The notes beneath the pieces were generated by a model. That model was not told where the DNA came from. It saw only the letters and a program-made list of their open reading frames with translations, and made no database searches. 64,000 nt of DNA from Sphagnum magellanicum (Eukaryota; Streptophyta; Sphagnopsida; Sphagnales; Sphagnaceae), in NCBI GenBank assembly GCA_021904315.1, contig CM038925.1, positions 16,308,501-16,372,500 on the forward strand. Direction: 5' to 3'. The translations under genes were made by a program, and so were the position numbers. Below are positions 23,626 through 35,399 of this stretch, one piece after another. How positions within the stretch are numbered: position 1 is the first letter of the stretch; each line of letters opens with the position of its first letter.

Positions 23626-26180
23626 TTTTATATACCTAAATTAATTTTAGGATAATTAATTATCATGAATAATTATTTAAAATAATTATTTGAATAACTT
23701 ATCAACATAAAAAATTAAATATTAAATTATCAATTTCATTTTTAGATCTAAATTTTAATTATCTAAATAATTATGGTTCAACCAAATAATCAGTTAATTA
23801 AAAAAAATTAAAAATGATTGTCTAAATATGATAATCAATCATTACATTATTTGAAATATTTTTTTAGTAATTCTTTAATTATGACATTATATGTTAATAC
23901 TTAAATTAGATTATTATGTCATATGTCCCATAAATATTGCAATGGAGACCTATATGCAAGTATTACAATGGATGTAAAAAACCAACAATTATTTACAAAA
24001 CCTTTATGTGAGTATTGCATATTTGAAATGGCCTTATGGAAGTTATAATAGAAAAGATGTAGGTGTTGCATGTTTAGTTTCATGATAATGCTAATAAGTT
24101 AACTAAATAGTGGGTATTAATTTAAAAATCTTTAAGTGATGTGAGTCATAATATATTAGATGTAGGTATTACACAATGTTCATTTTGATCTTTGTAAACC
24201 CTAGACAAATTAATTATAAAATGTGCATATGGGACTATTTAAATTTTGATTCTTACATCTAAAGCACTAAGAAGATGATAAAAAAAAAGACATATATGAT
24301 GAACCGTATACCCATCAAACAAGTGTGATTAAAAGATATTATATTGATAAAAGATGTAAAAAAATGGGTGGATAAAAAAATGTTAAAGAACCCAATGAGA
24401 AAAAAAAGGATTTCTATAATATATCAAAGAACCAAAGTTCAAAAAGTGGGTAGTCCAAAAATTGAAGGGGTTGAAAACACCTAATTAATTATATAAAGTG
24501 GAAACACTAAACCATATCACTATTTATAATGTCAAGTTTAGTTTGATAAGTAATTGCCGCATTTACAGCCCTTATTGCATGACAAGTAATGTATAAATGG
24601 CGACATTACATCTCAACATGAATTAGATTTGCAATAAACTCCTCCTTTCTTGTGCCTTGAACCCTATAAACACCCGAAAACCACTAAATTAAACCTTAAC
24701 CTAACACACCTTGGATGAAAACAAAATTATAAAAAAATAACAAACATTGATTATTATTTTTTCTTCCCTTCCATGAATCATTCTAGATTCATGGAAATCC
24801 AATACAATTATCAAATCTTGTGTCCAATTCGTTTTAATAGATTTTCGATCTTAATTTTTGACATCCCATGTCATTTTCAATCGTCGTGCATATGCAAAAT
24901 GAGTGGATTGGATCATTTATTGTAAATTTTCATCCTTTTTGATTTGTGATGCTACATCTCAAGGCATGATTCCCATGCCCCATGCATTAAAACCCAACAC
25001 CTGTAATAGTTGTTATGAAACTAATTTGACCAAAGTTGGATTTGGTAATGGTGGACATTGTTCTGCAACAATTACTAGTTTATCCCATTCACACTAAGCT
25101 TTGGCACGAGTGTGACTAACAATCTTTTGATCATTTCGCCTCTACACAACCATGACATCTCCCAAAATGCAAGCATTCATTTTAGCATGGTGTTAATGTC
25201 AAGGACCTCCTTTAGAAGTTGAAAGCTTCCCAAGTTTGGCCTTTTCTACCACTAAACCATGCACCTCCTTCAAATGTTTGGTCAACAACCATCTGACAAA
25301 ATATGTGACAATGCAAATGCTAACTTTAGATTTCCATTTCAACCTAACTTTCATCCATTGTTTGTCCTTCTAAACCATATTAAGTGGACAAGGGGGTGCT
25401 GATGGTTGAGAGGTTTGGTCGGTTTCAAGTTCTAAACCTAAACCATAAGTTATAAAAAAAAAAACTCCTTACTTTGTAATAAAAAAAACCGTAACCCTAA
25501 AACCTTAGACATAAAAAGATCACACAACAAAATGCATGTATTACAAAACATAAGATCATGTAATCAAATGCAACTATTTCAAACTCTAGCTTTTTTCATG
25601 TATTGCAATAAAAAAAATTTAAAAAAAAAATCTTGCACCTTCCATCAAATGATGGAAGGTGTGGGTATCATTAAACTTAAATCTTTTTATACAATTTTTT
25701 TTTTACATTTGATTTAATGTATGTAAATTCTAAAACAATCTAACCCACCACTTTTTGATCAAAATTCCTAATATATATTGGGAGGGATCTCATCATTTGA
25801 ATTGCAAACAACCACCATTGCCAACTTTAAGCCACGTAAATTACTTGATCATCAACTCCTAGTTTTAATGGAACAACATTTTGCTCCCCAATTATCAATT
25901 ATAATGAAATAACATTTTGCTTATGAGCTTCTAAATCACCATTAACTTTATTCAGTTTCCTTCCTTTAACCATTATAACCCTAAACATTTAAAAAACCAT
26001 TAGATCATTGTTAATTGTTAATTTTGATGAACAATTAACAATTCTTTTTAGCAAAAGGACCAGAGAAGAAGAAAAAGAAAAAATAGGTTTAAAAAAAAAA
26101 TCTTTCTAGCAAAACACTTGAAAAAGGCAACACCAACACCCTAAACCTTAAACCCTAGACCCAACAACACTAACAAAAAG
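23626..26180. other. No gene recognised
   Basis: This is AT-rich sequence. Short ORFs (for example at 24903-25097 plus) have no recognisable motif. No transposon ends or RNA genes were seen. Confidence 0.4.
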
Positions 26181-26184
26181 GCAA

Positions 26185-26960
26185 TGGTAGCAAGCTTGTT
26201 GCCATCACTTTCTTTGTTTCAAACGGAAAAAAATGGTTGACGGTAGCAAGTTTGTCACTATTGCCTTGTTTATAGCAACAATAACAACAAGAAAAAAATG
26301 GGTGATGGCAGCAAGCTTGTTGCCATTGCCTTGTTCATAGCAACAACAACAACATGAAAAAAAATGTGATGGTAGCAAGTTTGTTGTCATTGCCCATTTT
26401 TGCTTTAAGCAGAAAGCAAACAAATGGGTGATGGCAGCAAGCTTGTTACCATCACCTTGTTCATAGCAACAACAATAGAAGAAAATAAATGCAACAATAA
26501 TAAATTTGCTACCATCCCCCATTTTCACTTCAAGCAAATTTTTTAAAAAAATGGGCAATGATAGTAAGCTTGTTGTCATCGACTTGTTCGTAGCAACAAT
26601 AATAGAAGAAAAAAAATGCGATAACAACAAGCTTGTTATCATCACCCATTTTCATTTCAAGCATAAAGAAGAAGAAAAATGGGCAATAGTAACAAGCTTG
26701 TTGTTGTCACCTTATTCACAATAACAATAATAGAAGAAAATAAAATGTGAGGATAACAAACTTGTTGTTGTCTTCTTCACTTCAAATAGAAAGAAGGAAA
26801 AATCGGGCGATGACAACAAGCTTATTGTCATCACCTTGTTCACAACAAAAAATAGAAGAAAAAAAGGTAACAACATGTTTGTGCCGTTGCCTTCTTTGTT
26901 TCAAACAAAAAAATAAAATGAAAGAAGAAGATGATAACCATTGCCATCATCTTTTTCTTC
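26185..26960. repeat. 63 bp array with two alternating unit types
   Basis: The word (G/A)CAAGCTTGTT or a variant recurs at 26190, 26246, 26311, 26374, 26436, 26499, 26563, 26626, 26691, 26755, 26815 and about 26869, with a median spacing near 63 bases. Type A units continue CCATTTTCA-TTCAAGC, type B units CCTTGTTCATAGCAACAA. Through most of the array A and B alternate, so the higher-order period is about 126. Because 63 is a multiple of 3, a 146-codon frame stays open on the minus strand (26205-26645) with repeated EQG(N/D)GNKLAAITH. No signal or domain suggests a working protein. Confidence 0.85.
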
Positions 26961-27199
26961 TCAAGTAGAAAAAAAGAAAAAAAACCCAGAGAAAAAAAAC
27001 ATAAAAAAGAAAAACAAATGCAGAAAAGGGAAGGAGCTTACCTTTCTTCTCCCACTTCTACATTTGGGATGAAACATTCCTTTTGCCTTCTCCTTTCCAC
27101 ATTCCTGAAGCCTTGTGTCTTGCGTCTCCTTGAAGCTCTAAGTTATTCAAGCTCGGGAGCTCTCCCAAGCTCTGGCGATGGAGTGAGTGGGAAATGAAG

Positions 27200-28030
27200 T
27201 GAAGGATGTTGTAACCCCACTTTGAGGGAGTTGTGAGGTCGCCACTCACACTCTCAAAAATGGGACTTGGGAGTCCTCCGGGACTCCCGAAAATTTAAAG
27301 CGCGATTGTAGGGGTCAAAACACCTTGCATTGCATCGTTCTTTATACCATTGGAAAGGTCTTGAAGTGTAGATGTCCAAAATGGACTCGCATGAGCCATT
27401 TGGACATATGCAGAACAAGTTATGGTCGAAAGAAGGGCCAAGAGTCAAACTGGAAGTTTGACTCCCGACCACTAAAAGTCGGGAATCGACCCGATTCCGG
27501 TGCGTCCAGGTGAAGTGCAACACACCTTTGGAAAGCTCTCGACAAGAGCTACAACTTTGGTTTAGACTTTGACCCGATCCGAGTTTGGGGCGAGGAGTTA
27601 TGAGCGTCCAAAGTCTTGGAGTCCAAATCGGGACAATTTCGGGACTCCACTTTGGGAGTCCCGGGAAAAAGAACCATTTGGATGTAAGTCCCATGGAGAG
27701 CTACAGAGAAGACTACATGGGGGAAGGTGGTGGCTTCCCCTGAGTCCGGGTCGTGGTGAGTCAAGTGAGTCCAAGGTTGCCTATGGCTTGTCCCAACACC
27801 AAAATGATGCAAAATGAGTTCTAACCAACTTGTTGGTTGAATTTGGATGTAGGACCGATAACTAAGTAAGCTTGTCCCTCTTCCTAGTCTAATCCCGGAG
27901 CTTTCAGCACGCCCCCTCTACCCCTTTTAGTGCTGGAAGCTGGGAGCGGCTTCAAGTCCCAAATTACTTCCGCAATTTGACACAGTTGGACCCCTTTTGG
28001 GTCTAACAAGGGACTTGGGAGTGCGTCAAA
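27200..28030 (+). repeat. R1 family, copy D
   Basis: It has the same landmark order as copies A-C, with higher GC: GGACTTGGGAGTCC, ACCATTGGAAAGG, AAGTTATGGTCGAAAGAAGG, CTACAACTTTGG, GGGGGAAGGTGGTGGCTTCCC, AACCAACTTGTTGGTTG, CAGCACGCCCCCTCTACCCC and GGGAGTGCGTCAAAGG. It appears the least decayed copy. One plus frame (27569-27817) matches copy C at the amino-acid level (WESREKEPFGC, GGRWWLPLSPGRGES). The other ORFs across it are shadows. Confidence 0.8.
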
Positions 28031-28654
28031 GGAAGTAGGAGGGGGGAGGTAAGTAGGAGGGGAAAATTTTGGGGTAAAAAATGGGGCTAAAAAATCCCTA
28101 GGTAGGGGAAAAGGATGTGTTTTTGGTTCATCCCCAAAATGGCTTGAACAACCTCATCCTAAATTAGTGCACTAGTGGTTGTTGGTTCACTCTAGCCTTT
28201 TTCAAATTATGGGGGTGCCAAGAATTAAGTGCAATTGCACATATGGCAACCCTTGTTAGTAGGCATAGAAAGTGGGAGTGATGATGGCCTTCCACTGAGT
28301 TTAGTATCTTTGGGAACTAATTAGTTTCCTTTTAAAGAGTGTAAAGTTCTAACTAGTGTTGGGTGGTTTTCATTTTTTTGAGAATCATCAATTTCAGTTT
28401 TTTGTGCCTTTATGCAAGAATTGGATTAGTTTTTGATTTTTAAAAAAAAAATAGTGTTGGAGAAAATTGATGCGGTTCTCAATATTTTTAAATATATATT
28501 ATAATTTAGTTTTCAAGGTATTCAACTTTCATTCATTTGAGAATAGTTAGTTTCCAAACCGATTTTCACAAATCCAATTTTCAAATTTTTTTAATCATAA
28601 AAAATAAGGATTAAAAAAAATTCTACATGTTGGAGATTTTCATAAAATGACTTC
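28031..28654. other. No gene recognised
   Basis: This is a G-rich then AT-rich transition between R1 copy D and the CACTA 3' piece. The word CTAGTGTTGGGTGGTT at 28353 recurs at 62567. Confidence 0.4.
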
Positions 28655-30670
28655 GCTTTGACCCTACTTCAAATGCATTTCCTTATATAGTTTACAAGAT
28701 CGAAATGGAGGACAAAAAATATGGGATAAATTTTTAGTCGAAACTTAATCACATATTAATTTACAATTAATTTTTTTATCCCATATCTTTTGTTCTTCTT
28801 TTTCATGTTTATATTATATATGCTAATCCTCCCACCTCACATAACCTTTCCACATAACAATTATTTTAAGTACCAATTATTATTTTAAGTCTAAAAAGTG
28901 GTATTTACAAATTTAAAATTTTGTTTAAAGATGAAATTTTACATTTAAGTTTTGAAAACTAATATATCAATTTTGAACATTATAATTTGAATATGAAATT
29001 TGACAAATTTAAATTCTGAAAATTATCATTTGCAACTAAAAAGTGATATTTCAATCCAAATTTTGTTATTTGATTATGAAAATTGATATTTCATTTCTAA
29101 CAATTCTTATTTAAATCTCAAAATAGACATTTCAAGTCTAGAAATTATGATTTGAATTCAAAAATTCATATTTGAAATCTTTTTTTTTGGGTATTCAACA
29201 ATTGATATTTGAATTCTTCTTTTTAAAAGAATATCAAAATTGATATTTAAATCCCAATTTTTGTTTTGAATATGAAATTTGATATTTTAATTCTGAATAT
29301 TGTTAGTTGCAACTGAAAAGTGATATTTCAATTCCAAAAACTGTTATTTGGTTCTGAAAATTCATACTTAAATTCTGAAAATTATTACTTGAATTTTTAT
29401 TTGAATCTAAAAATTGATATTTGAATTTTGAAAATATCTAATTCTGAAAATCATTATTTGAATCTGAAATTTGATATATCAATTTTGAGAGTTTTCAATT
29501 GAATTCAAAATTTGTTATTTGAATCCTAAAAAAGATTATATGAAAAGTTTTATTTGAAGTTGAAACTTGATATTTCCATTCTGAATTTTTTTATTCGAAT
29601 TTTTTAAAAATTAAGATATGGAGTAATTTTCAGATTTTAATAACAATTTTCACAATTGAAATATCAATTTCTAAATAATAAAATTTCCATAGTTCAAATA
29701 TCAATTTTCAGATTCAATTAACAATTTTTGAGTTCAAATAAAAAATTTCATAATTGGAACCTCAAATTTTAGAATTCAAATATTAATTTTCATAATTTAA
29801 GTAAAAAAATTAGATGAAAAAATAATCAAATTCATATAATAATTTGTATAAATGAAAATTAATTTTTAGATTGAAATAATAATATTCAGAATTGAGATAT
29901 GAACTTTCATATTCAAATAAAAATATTCAAAAATAAAAGTATATACTTTTCATTTCAAAATTGAAATATGAATTGATTTTCAAATCATGTAACTTTTTTG
30001 AAAATCCAATTGAAAATTCAAAAAAATTGGGTGTAGTGGGTATGAATGGCATATTCCATTACATCTCACATTGTGATCATATTTGTTTTTTAATGCAACA
30101 AGTGTGTCACAATAGATTTGTTGTGTCAATGACAAAGAAAGGCGAGAAGAGTGTCGGTAATATCAAAACTAAAACAAAGGTTTTTTTTTATAAATATTGC
30201 CAAATGGTGAAAATTCACCACAAAAACCACTTTGATAAAACCCTTAATATGCTCACAATATATAATTAATCTACCCATAATTAATTTGTAATGTACTCCT
30301 AATAATTTTAAAAAATATACCCCTAATGCAATTTGAACACATTGTAAAAATGTACCCAAGTTTAGTCATAATACACCATAGTGTATGTCAAAGGGCTATG
30401 TATATAGCATATGGTTGCAACTAATTTTGATCCCAAATGCAACTAATGGAACATATGAACCTATTCTTGGATGAAAATAATCCCAAAATCGTCCAAATGA
30501 AAAATGAATATGGTAATAGTCACATGGTAGTTGCAACATAATTGCATTTCACCATATAAATTGTGAACATTGATAATTAATGCAAAAAAAATCAAATATA
30601 GTCATAACCAACACATAATTGCATGTAGTTGCAAAAAGAATGGTTGCATATTACGAGATTTCTTTTAGTG
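28655..30670 (+). mobile_element. 3' piece of a split CACTA element
   Basis: The right terminus at 30670 reads CACTAAAAGAAATCTCG on the minus strand. The last 350 bases share phrases with the end of the element at 51598-54589, such as GCAACTAATG(G/A)(A/G)ACATAT followed by AACCTATT and GGATGA, and GCATGTAGT. The start of the piece (28660-28740) matches the middle of that relative: CCTT-TATATAGTTTAC and ATATGGGATAAATTTTT correspond to 52215-52285. The 5' end of the element is absent here. It is followed by ATT and then directly by transposase coding sequence. Confidence 0.6.
28930..30000. repeat. AT-rich degenerate minisatellite with inverted halves
   Basis: Up to about 29610 the sequence repeats, with much variation, GAAAATTGATATTTGAATTC and GAAAATTATTATTTGAATCT. 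From about 29625 it switches to the reverse complement of these words (TTTTCAGATTCAAATAAC, TTTTCAGAATTGAAATATCAA). The two halves could pair as a long imperfect hairpin. The copy in 53290-54235 has only the second orientation. Confidence 0.75.
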
Positions 30671-32163
30671 ATTATGAAGATGTCACAATACAACATTAAT
30701 GTTGTTCAAGCAAGGTTGAATCTCAACCTCCTTTGTGATTTTCAAACATTGCTAGCGTTGTCATGTTTGCTACCATTATTGGAGGTAGTTAATGCTTTGA
30801 TCAAGTTTGCTAAAGGAAGGGATGTTTTCATTTGTGATTTGTACCAACGGTCAAGATTTGTCAAGCTAACCTTTTCATGATGTATTCTAATCCATTCATA
30901 AGCTACCAATGTGAACATTTCCAAGTTTTTTGTGACATTGTGAACAACAATTTTGCCACCATCACCCAAGATTGGGATACTGACTTCAACAATGGTTTGG
31001 AAACCTTATTTTTTCATATTGTTGGTCATTCCTATCAAGTTCACATTTTTTATACAACTGTTGGGGTAAATCAACCTATGTGCAAAGATGGTCACAAATG
31101 AAATGCCAATGTGTTGTTGTAGCTAAAATGTTTATGATAAAATTAAAGAGGCATCTTGTGGATTCAAAGTTGATGGATGCCCTCAACATTGTGTGTATCT
31201 TCAATTTTGGATGCAACTAGATGCAAAATTTTATTTTTCTTTCCATATCAATGTCATCAAGACACATGATTGTGAATTGGAACAAGTGAAACCTTCATTG
31301 GATTAGGTTGCTGAACTTTTGAGTGCTAATTTCTTTGACATGCAATAGTCCATGTTTAAGCTCAATATGAAAGCACACTATGTTGGTACATTTCGGGCAA
31401 GAAAATGTTTTTTTTTTGGGTACATTTTATATTATTTTGGGGGTATCTTTTCTTTATTCCATCTAGCCACACAAAATGAATTTTTGGCACAAAGCCTCCA
31501 ACACAATTCTTGTTACCTTTCAAACGATAATTTTTTTTCACAAAACTTTTATGTACTCAAACATTTATGTTTGTTTGAATAAAAAACCTCATCCAAATGT
31601 TTTCCGTGAAATCACATGAATGGAACTCTTCATGTAAAATTGAATTAGAACAACATGAGTTCTTATGTAATATATGATTGACTACCTCATTAAGTTTGGT
31701 AATCGTTTGAATGGTTTTTGAAGTGTATTTGCACTTTGCAATATATCATGATGATTACAATTTTCTCACTAATATACTTTTGAATCATTTAATATTAATT
31801 TCAAAGAAATATTGTTTTTTACAATCTTATTTTATGGGTTTTGAACTACCTTATTCCAATTACCATTTGCAAAAACCTTTTAATATTAGCTTGGTGAAAG
31901 TTCAAAAAATGTAGTTTCAAAAAGTAATATTTGTGACAACAATCTTTGACCACCGTAATGTGTTTTCACTCAAGGAACCAAGGCTATGGTTGAGCCATTT
32001 GATGTGAATACAATTACAAAGTTGTGGGTGAAAATTACCAATTCTCCACTTTTGCATTCAAGAAGGACAAATGGTGCAATTGATTGGGGCCACATTTGAA
32101 TATGATTGTTACATGTTTGTACAAGAGTTTTTTACTCAAGAAATTAGATTTGGGGTACTATAG
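30671..32163 (+). pseudogene. C-terminal half of a hAT-like transposase relic
   Basis: Plus-strand frames begin MKMSQYN directly after a CACTA terminus and ATT. They run through LLALSCLLPLLEVVNALIKF, AKGRDVFICDL, NPFISYQCEHFQVFCDIV (from about 30882), DTDFNNGLETLFFHIVGH, SKLMDALNIV (near 31165), LLSANFFDMQ with a stop and then SMFKLNMKAH, and, after a break, AMVEPFDVNTITKLWV (near 31985) and QLIGATFEYD. This order is what I recall of the C-terminal part of the same plant hAT-like family seen at 3064-4398. The frame is broken by several stops and shifts. About 600 bases (31379-31974) between KAH and AMVEP are foreign, an insertion or a decayed intron. Confidence 0.58.
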
Positions 32164-34243
32164 TTTAGTTGCTCAACTTGCTCAACTTTTATTCCACCTA
32201 GGGATGGTGTCATCTTTTCCTTTCCTTTTTCCTTGCCCACATCCTTAGTCTTTTTCACCACTTGGAAGACCTACACCTCATGGGGATGCAAGGTGAAGCT
32301 AGGCTCAAAAGTGTTGCAAAGATTCATTTCTATAATCAAGGTGGAATCCTTTGGGCAATCTAAGTACCACCCCTAAACCCTAAACCTTATGACTTTAGGT
32401 CTTGCCAAATGTGGAAAAGACCTGGAAGGGTGTCAATTGCCCCCTTAGTGAAAAGGATGAAATTGAAATACCTACACATGACACTCAAATGTAAGATTGA
32501 AATGAAAACAAAAAAAAACTTTTGTTGTAGTATTTTGTGACGATGATGACATATAATAAATTTTGTAGCATGAAATGTACTTAAAGAGTTTTCACTAAAT
32601 GTTGTGTCCTTGCCTCCAACTTGAAGGTCAAATGATTTGGTTTAACGAATTCCATCTTTTGACTTGAACTTTCTAAAAAAGGTTATCTCCCATAAAATGA
32701 AACACCTCCTTCAAATGTAATCAAACATCAAGAAAATGTTGGGGCTTGCTGGATAGACAAGGGGAGAGGTTCTTCAGAACAAAATCCATCAAGGATTCAC
32801 CGATTCAACCCTTTGACTTTATCTATGTCAATCACATAAGGGAAAATTTAGGCTATAAGAAAGTGGGACAATATCAATAATTAAAAAACACAAATTAAAT
32901 GAAGTTTAGATGAATTGCAAGTACATTAAATCATAAGATTTTACTTTTGGTGCTAAATGTTACCAATCACAATATGTTGGAATGGGTTTTTGTGAATGTA
33001 AATAATAGAAAAATATATATTATAATTTGCACCAAATGAACAAACAAGCAACAAAAGGACCCATTTTTGGCATCAAAAGTAGGCCAATCTAGACATATTA
33101 AAGATTATTTACTCATATTTATTTCCTTCAATTGAGTTTATTTAAACATGTGTCCAAATTGTTTTGGATCACAAGGCTAACAAGGTCTTGGGTAGGCAAA
33201 GGAGGAGATGGGAATGGGATTTTAAGTGTTTCAGGGAACACATTTGGAAACTAATTTTGGCATTGGAAGTAGGCCTAGTCAAACCTAAAGAATACTTAAT
33301 TTTAAATTAGAGATGTGATTTCAAAATCTTTAAAATTCTAAGATGTTCCTATTCCTATTTTTAATGCTGAAATTTAATTAAATTAATTTTTTTTGGTACA
33401 TTAGACATTGGGTTGCACAATAGATGTTGGGTCCTACATTATATTGTGAATTCTATAGTAGACATTGGATTCTATAGAGGAAATGAAATTGAAAGTAAGA
33501 AATTCAGGTGTTGAACCCACTTGACACCATAAATTTGCCTTTTGAAGCCATTTGGAACAAACAACATAAGGAAATCCAAGCTTGGAAAACTTATTTGCCT
33601 TTTTTGATACCAATGATTGATTCCAGTATCAAAATTACAACACCTTGTATTGGATGTTTACACAAGATGTGACATGCATTTGCAACTTCTTCATCAACAT
33701 TTCATGTTCAAAGCACATGTTATAATGCATCTAAACTTGTTCCAAAAACTTGTCCCCAAGATTAGGGTCACAAACCAAAAGATGTTTCAAAAACACTTTG
33801 ATTTTCCTTCTTCACCTACTCCATAGATTTCTCCATGAAATATTGCATTCTGGATGGAAAACATTATGAGGGATTTGAAATTTCCTCATAATGTAGCTTC
33901 ATTGCAACATCTCATGTAGCAACAAGCTTGCATTATAGAAAAACCATAAATTAAAGGATCAAACAAGGATTCTAAACCAAATTGGAGAGATCGCATTATG
34001 TTCATTCTTTAATTTGGAGAGAGGAAAAGGTTTTGATATTTTTACCTTGTACAAATATTCAGAAAATGCCTCCTATGTAAGGGCTTAGGGAATACCAAGT
34101 CTTTTGAAACTCAGTTGAACACATTTTTTATAAACATCAACTAACAAAACATTTTTTATTTCAGCTAGTGAAATCTTCCCTATGTTCTAAATTTTTTAAA
34201 AATTGTGTACCGAGTTAAGATAGACGTGATCATATTTGACAAC
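32164..34243. other. No gene recognised
   Basis: This is AT-rich sequence with no motif-bearing ORF. A CACTA-like fragment may exist at 32519-32533 (CTACAACAAAAG on the minus strand), but it lacks the first bases of a terminus. Confidence 0.4.
32371..32388 (+). other. Short telomere-like motif
   Basis: CCCTAAACCCTAAACC is two units of the plant telomere repeat. Such short stretches also occur as promoter teloboxes; no promoter is evident here. Confidence 0.6.
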
Positions 34244-34517
34244 GGGTGAAAATCCTTTAAGGTGTACCACACATGACAAAAAGGGCCTAGTCCTTACTAC
34301 AATATTTTTTTACCCTATATTTTGATCCCCATAAAAAATAATGAATAAAAAATTGTCAAAATTTTCAGAAGGACTATATTTTAAACTATTACAATTCTAG
34401 ATCCCATCATAATCATCCATAAATGTGTCTTTACATGGTAAAAAAGGACTAGGTAAAAAAAATAGAAAATAATGACATTGTGACAAGATTTTGGTACACC
34501 TTAAAAAAAATTCACCC
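34244..34517. mobile_element. 274 bp miniature inverted-repeat element
   Basis: The left end is GGGTGAAAATCCTTTAAGG then TGTACCACA. The right end, on the minus strand from 34517, is GGGTGAATTTTTTTTAAGG then TGTACCAAAA. CCTAGTCC recurs in inverted orientation further in. The ends resemble PIF/Harbinger-like elements, but no convincing TAA/TTA duplication is seen (AAC left, AAA right). It has no coding capacity. A truncated copy in the opposite orientation is at 48932-49094. Confidence 0.65.
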
Positions 34518-35399
34518 AAACTTAGAAAAGGACAATTCATTCAATCAATGCTTTGCAAAACTATGGATTTCTACCAAGATTTCCATGAACATCAAAATGC
34601 AAAATGTTGGACAACCTTACTATTAAGATCTATCATTGTGATGGGGTAACTCAACCATGCCCACTGTGGTATCCAAAATAATAAATCTAGCAAAATGTGG
34701 CACATGGGATCCTTTGGATGAACTTGATTGATGTATGGGAACCAAGCTTGGAGTTAGTGGTTTCCATCCCAAACAAAGCATCTTCTTCGACATGTGTTAA
34801 AGGTCGAAATTTTTCAAACTTGAGATTCTTTGGTCTCTAATGCACATCCCACCCGGCTTCATGTTCATCAGTGGACTCCTCAAAACCTAGCCAGTTGGTT
34901 GGGGAGACACACCTTGTCCCTCTCTCAATAACCAACCTCAAACACTTGTTCCATCTTGAGGATATTTATCCTCAACATGAGCTACACAACTGGCATAGCA
35001 ATCATGCAACACATAGGAATATTCATTTAGGACTTCCCCCTTGGGGAAATGTTGTGCCATTCTATAACATCCATAGTTTTGAATTTTGTCTAACTATGGA
35101 CTTGTTAGATGGCATTATCACATGAAATTGGAGGTTATTGAAATTGTTCTCTAGACATCCCTCCAACATAATTAAAGTTTGATGAAAAAATGGGAGGTTT
35201 GTATGACATCGAAAAGGTTATGGGTAGACCCTATTTATGCATTAGTTGCTTTGTAGTGTTTGTTAGAGGTTTGTAGATACCTAAAATATTGGAGATACCC
35301 TATTTCTACTTCATTTGTTTTGTAAACACTTGAAACCACTTGGACAAACCCTACGTATGCTTGGACAAAGCTAGCGGCCAAAATAATTAAGTAAGAGTA
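34518..35399. other. No gene recognised
   Basis: An 84-codon plus ORF at 34871-35125 has no recognisable motif. Nothing else is seen. Confidence 0.35.

Noticed and set aside
26205..26645. 146-codon minus ORF as a real protein gene
   Set aside because: The frame follows from a repeat period divisible by three. No domain, splice or start context supports a gene; kept only as a repeat.
32519..32533. Additional CACTA terminus
   Set aside because: The minus strand reads AATACTACAACAAAAG, lacking the terminal CACTA bases and any partner.
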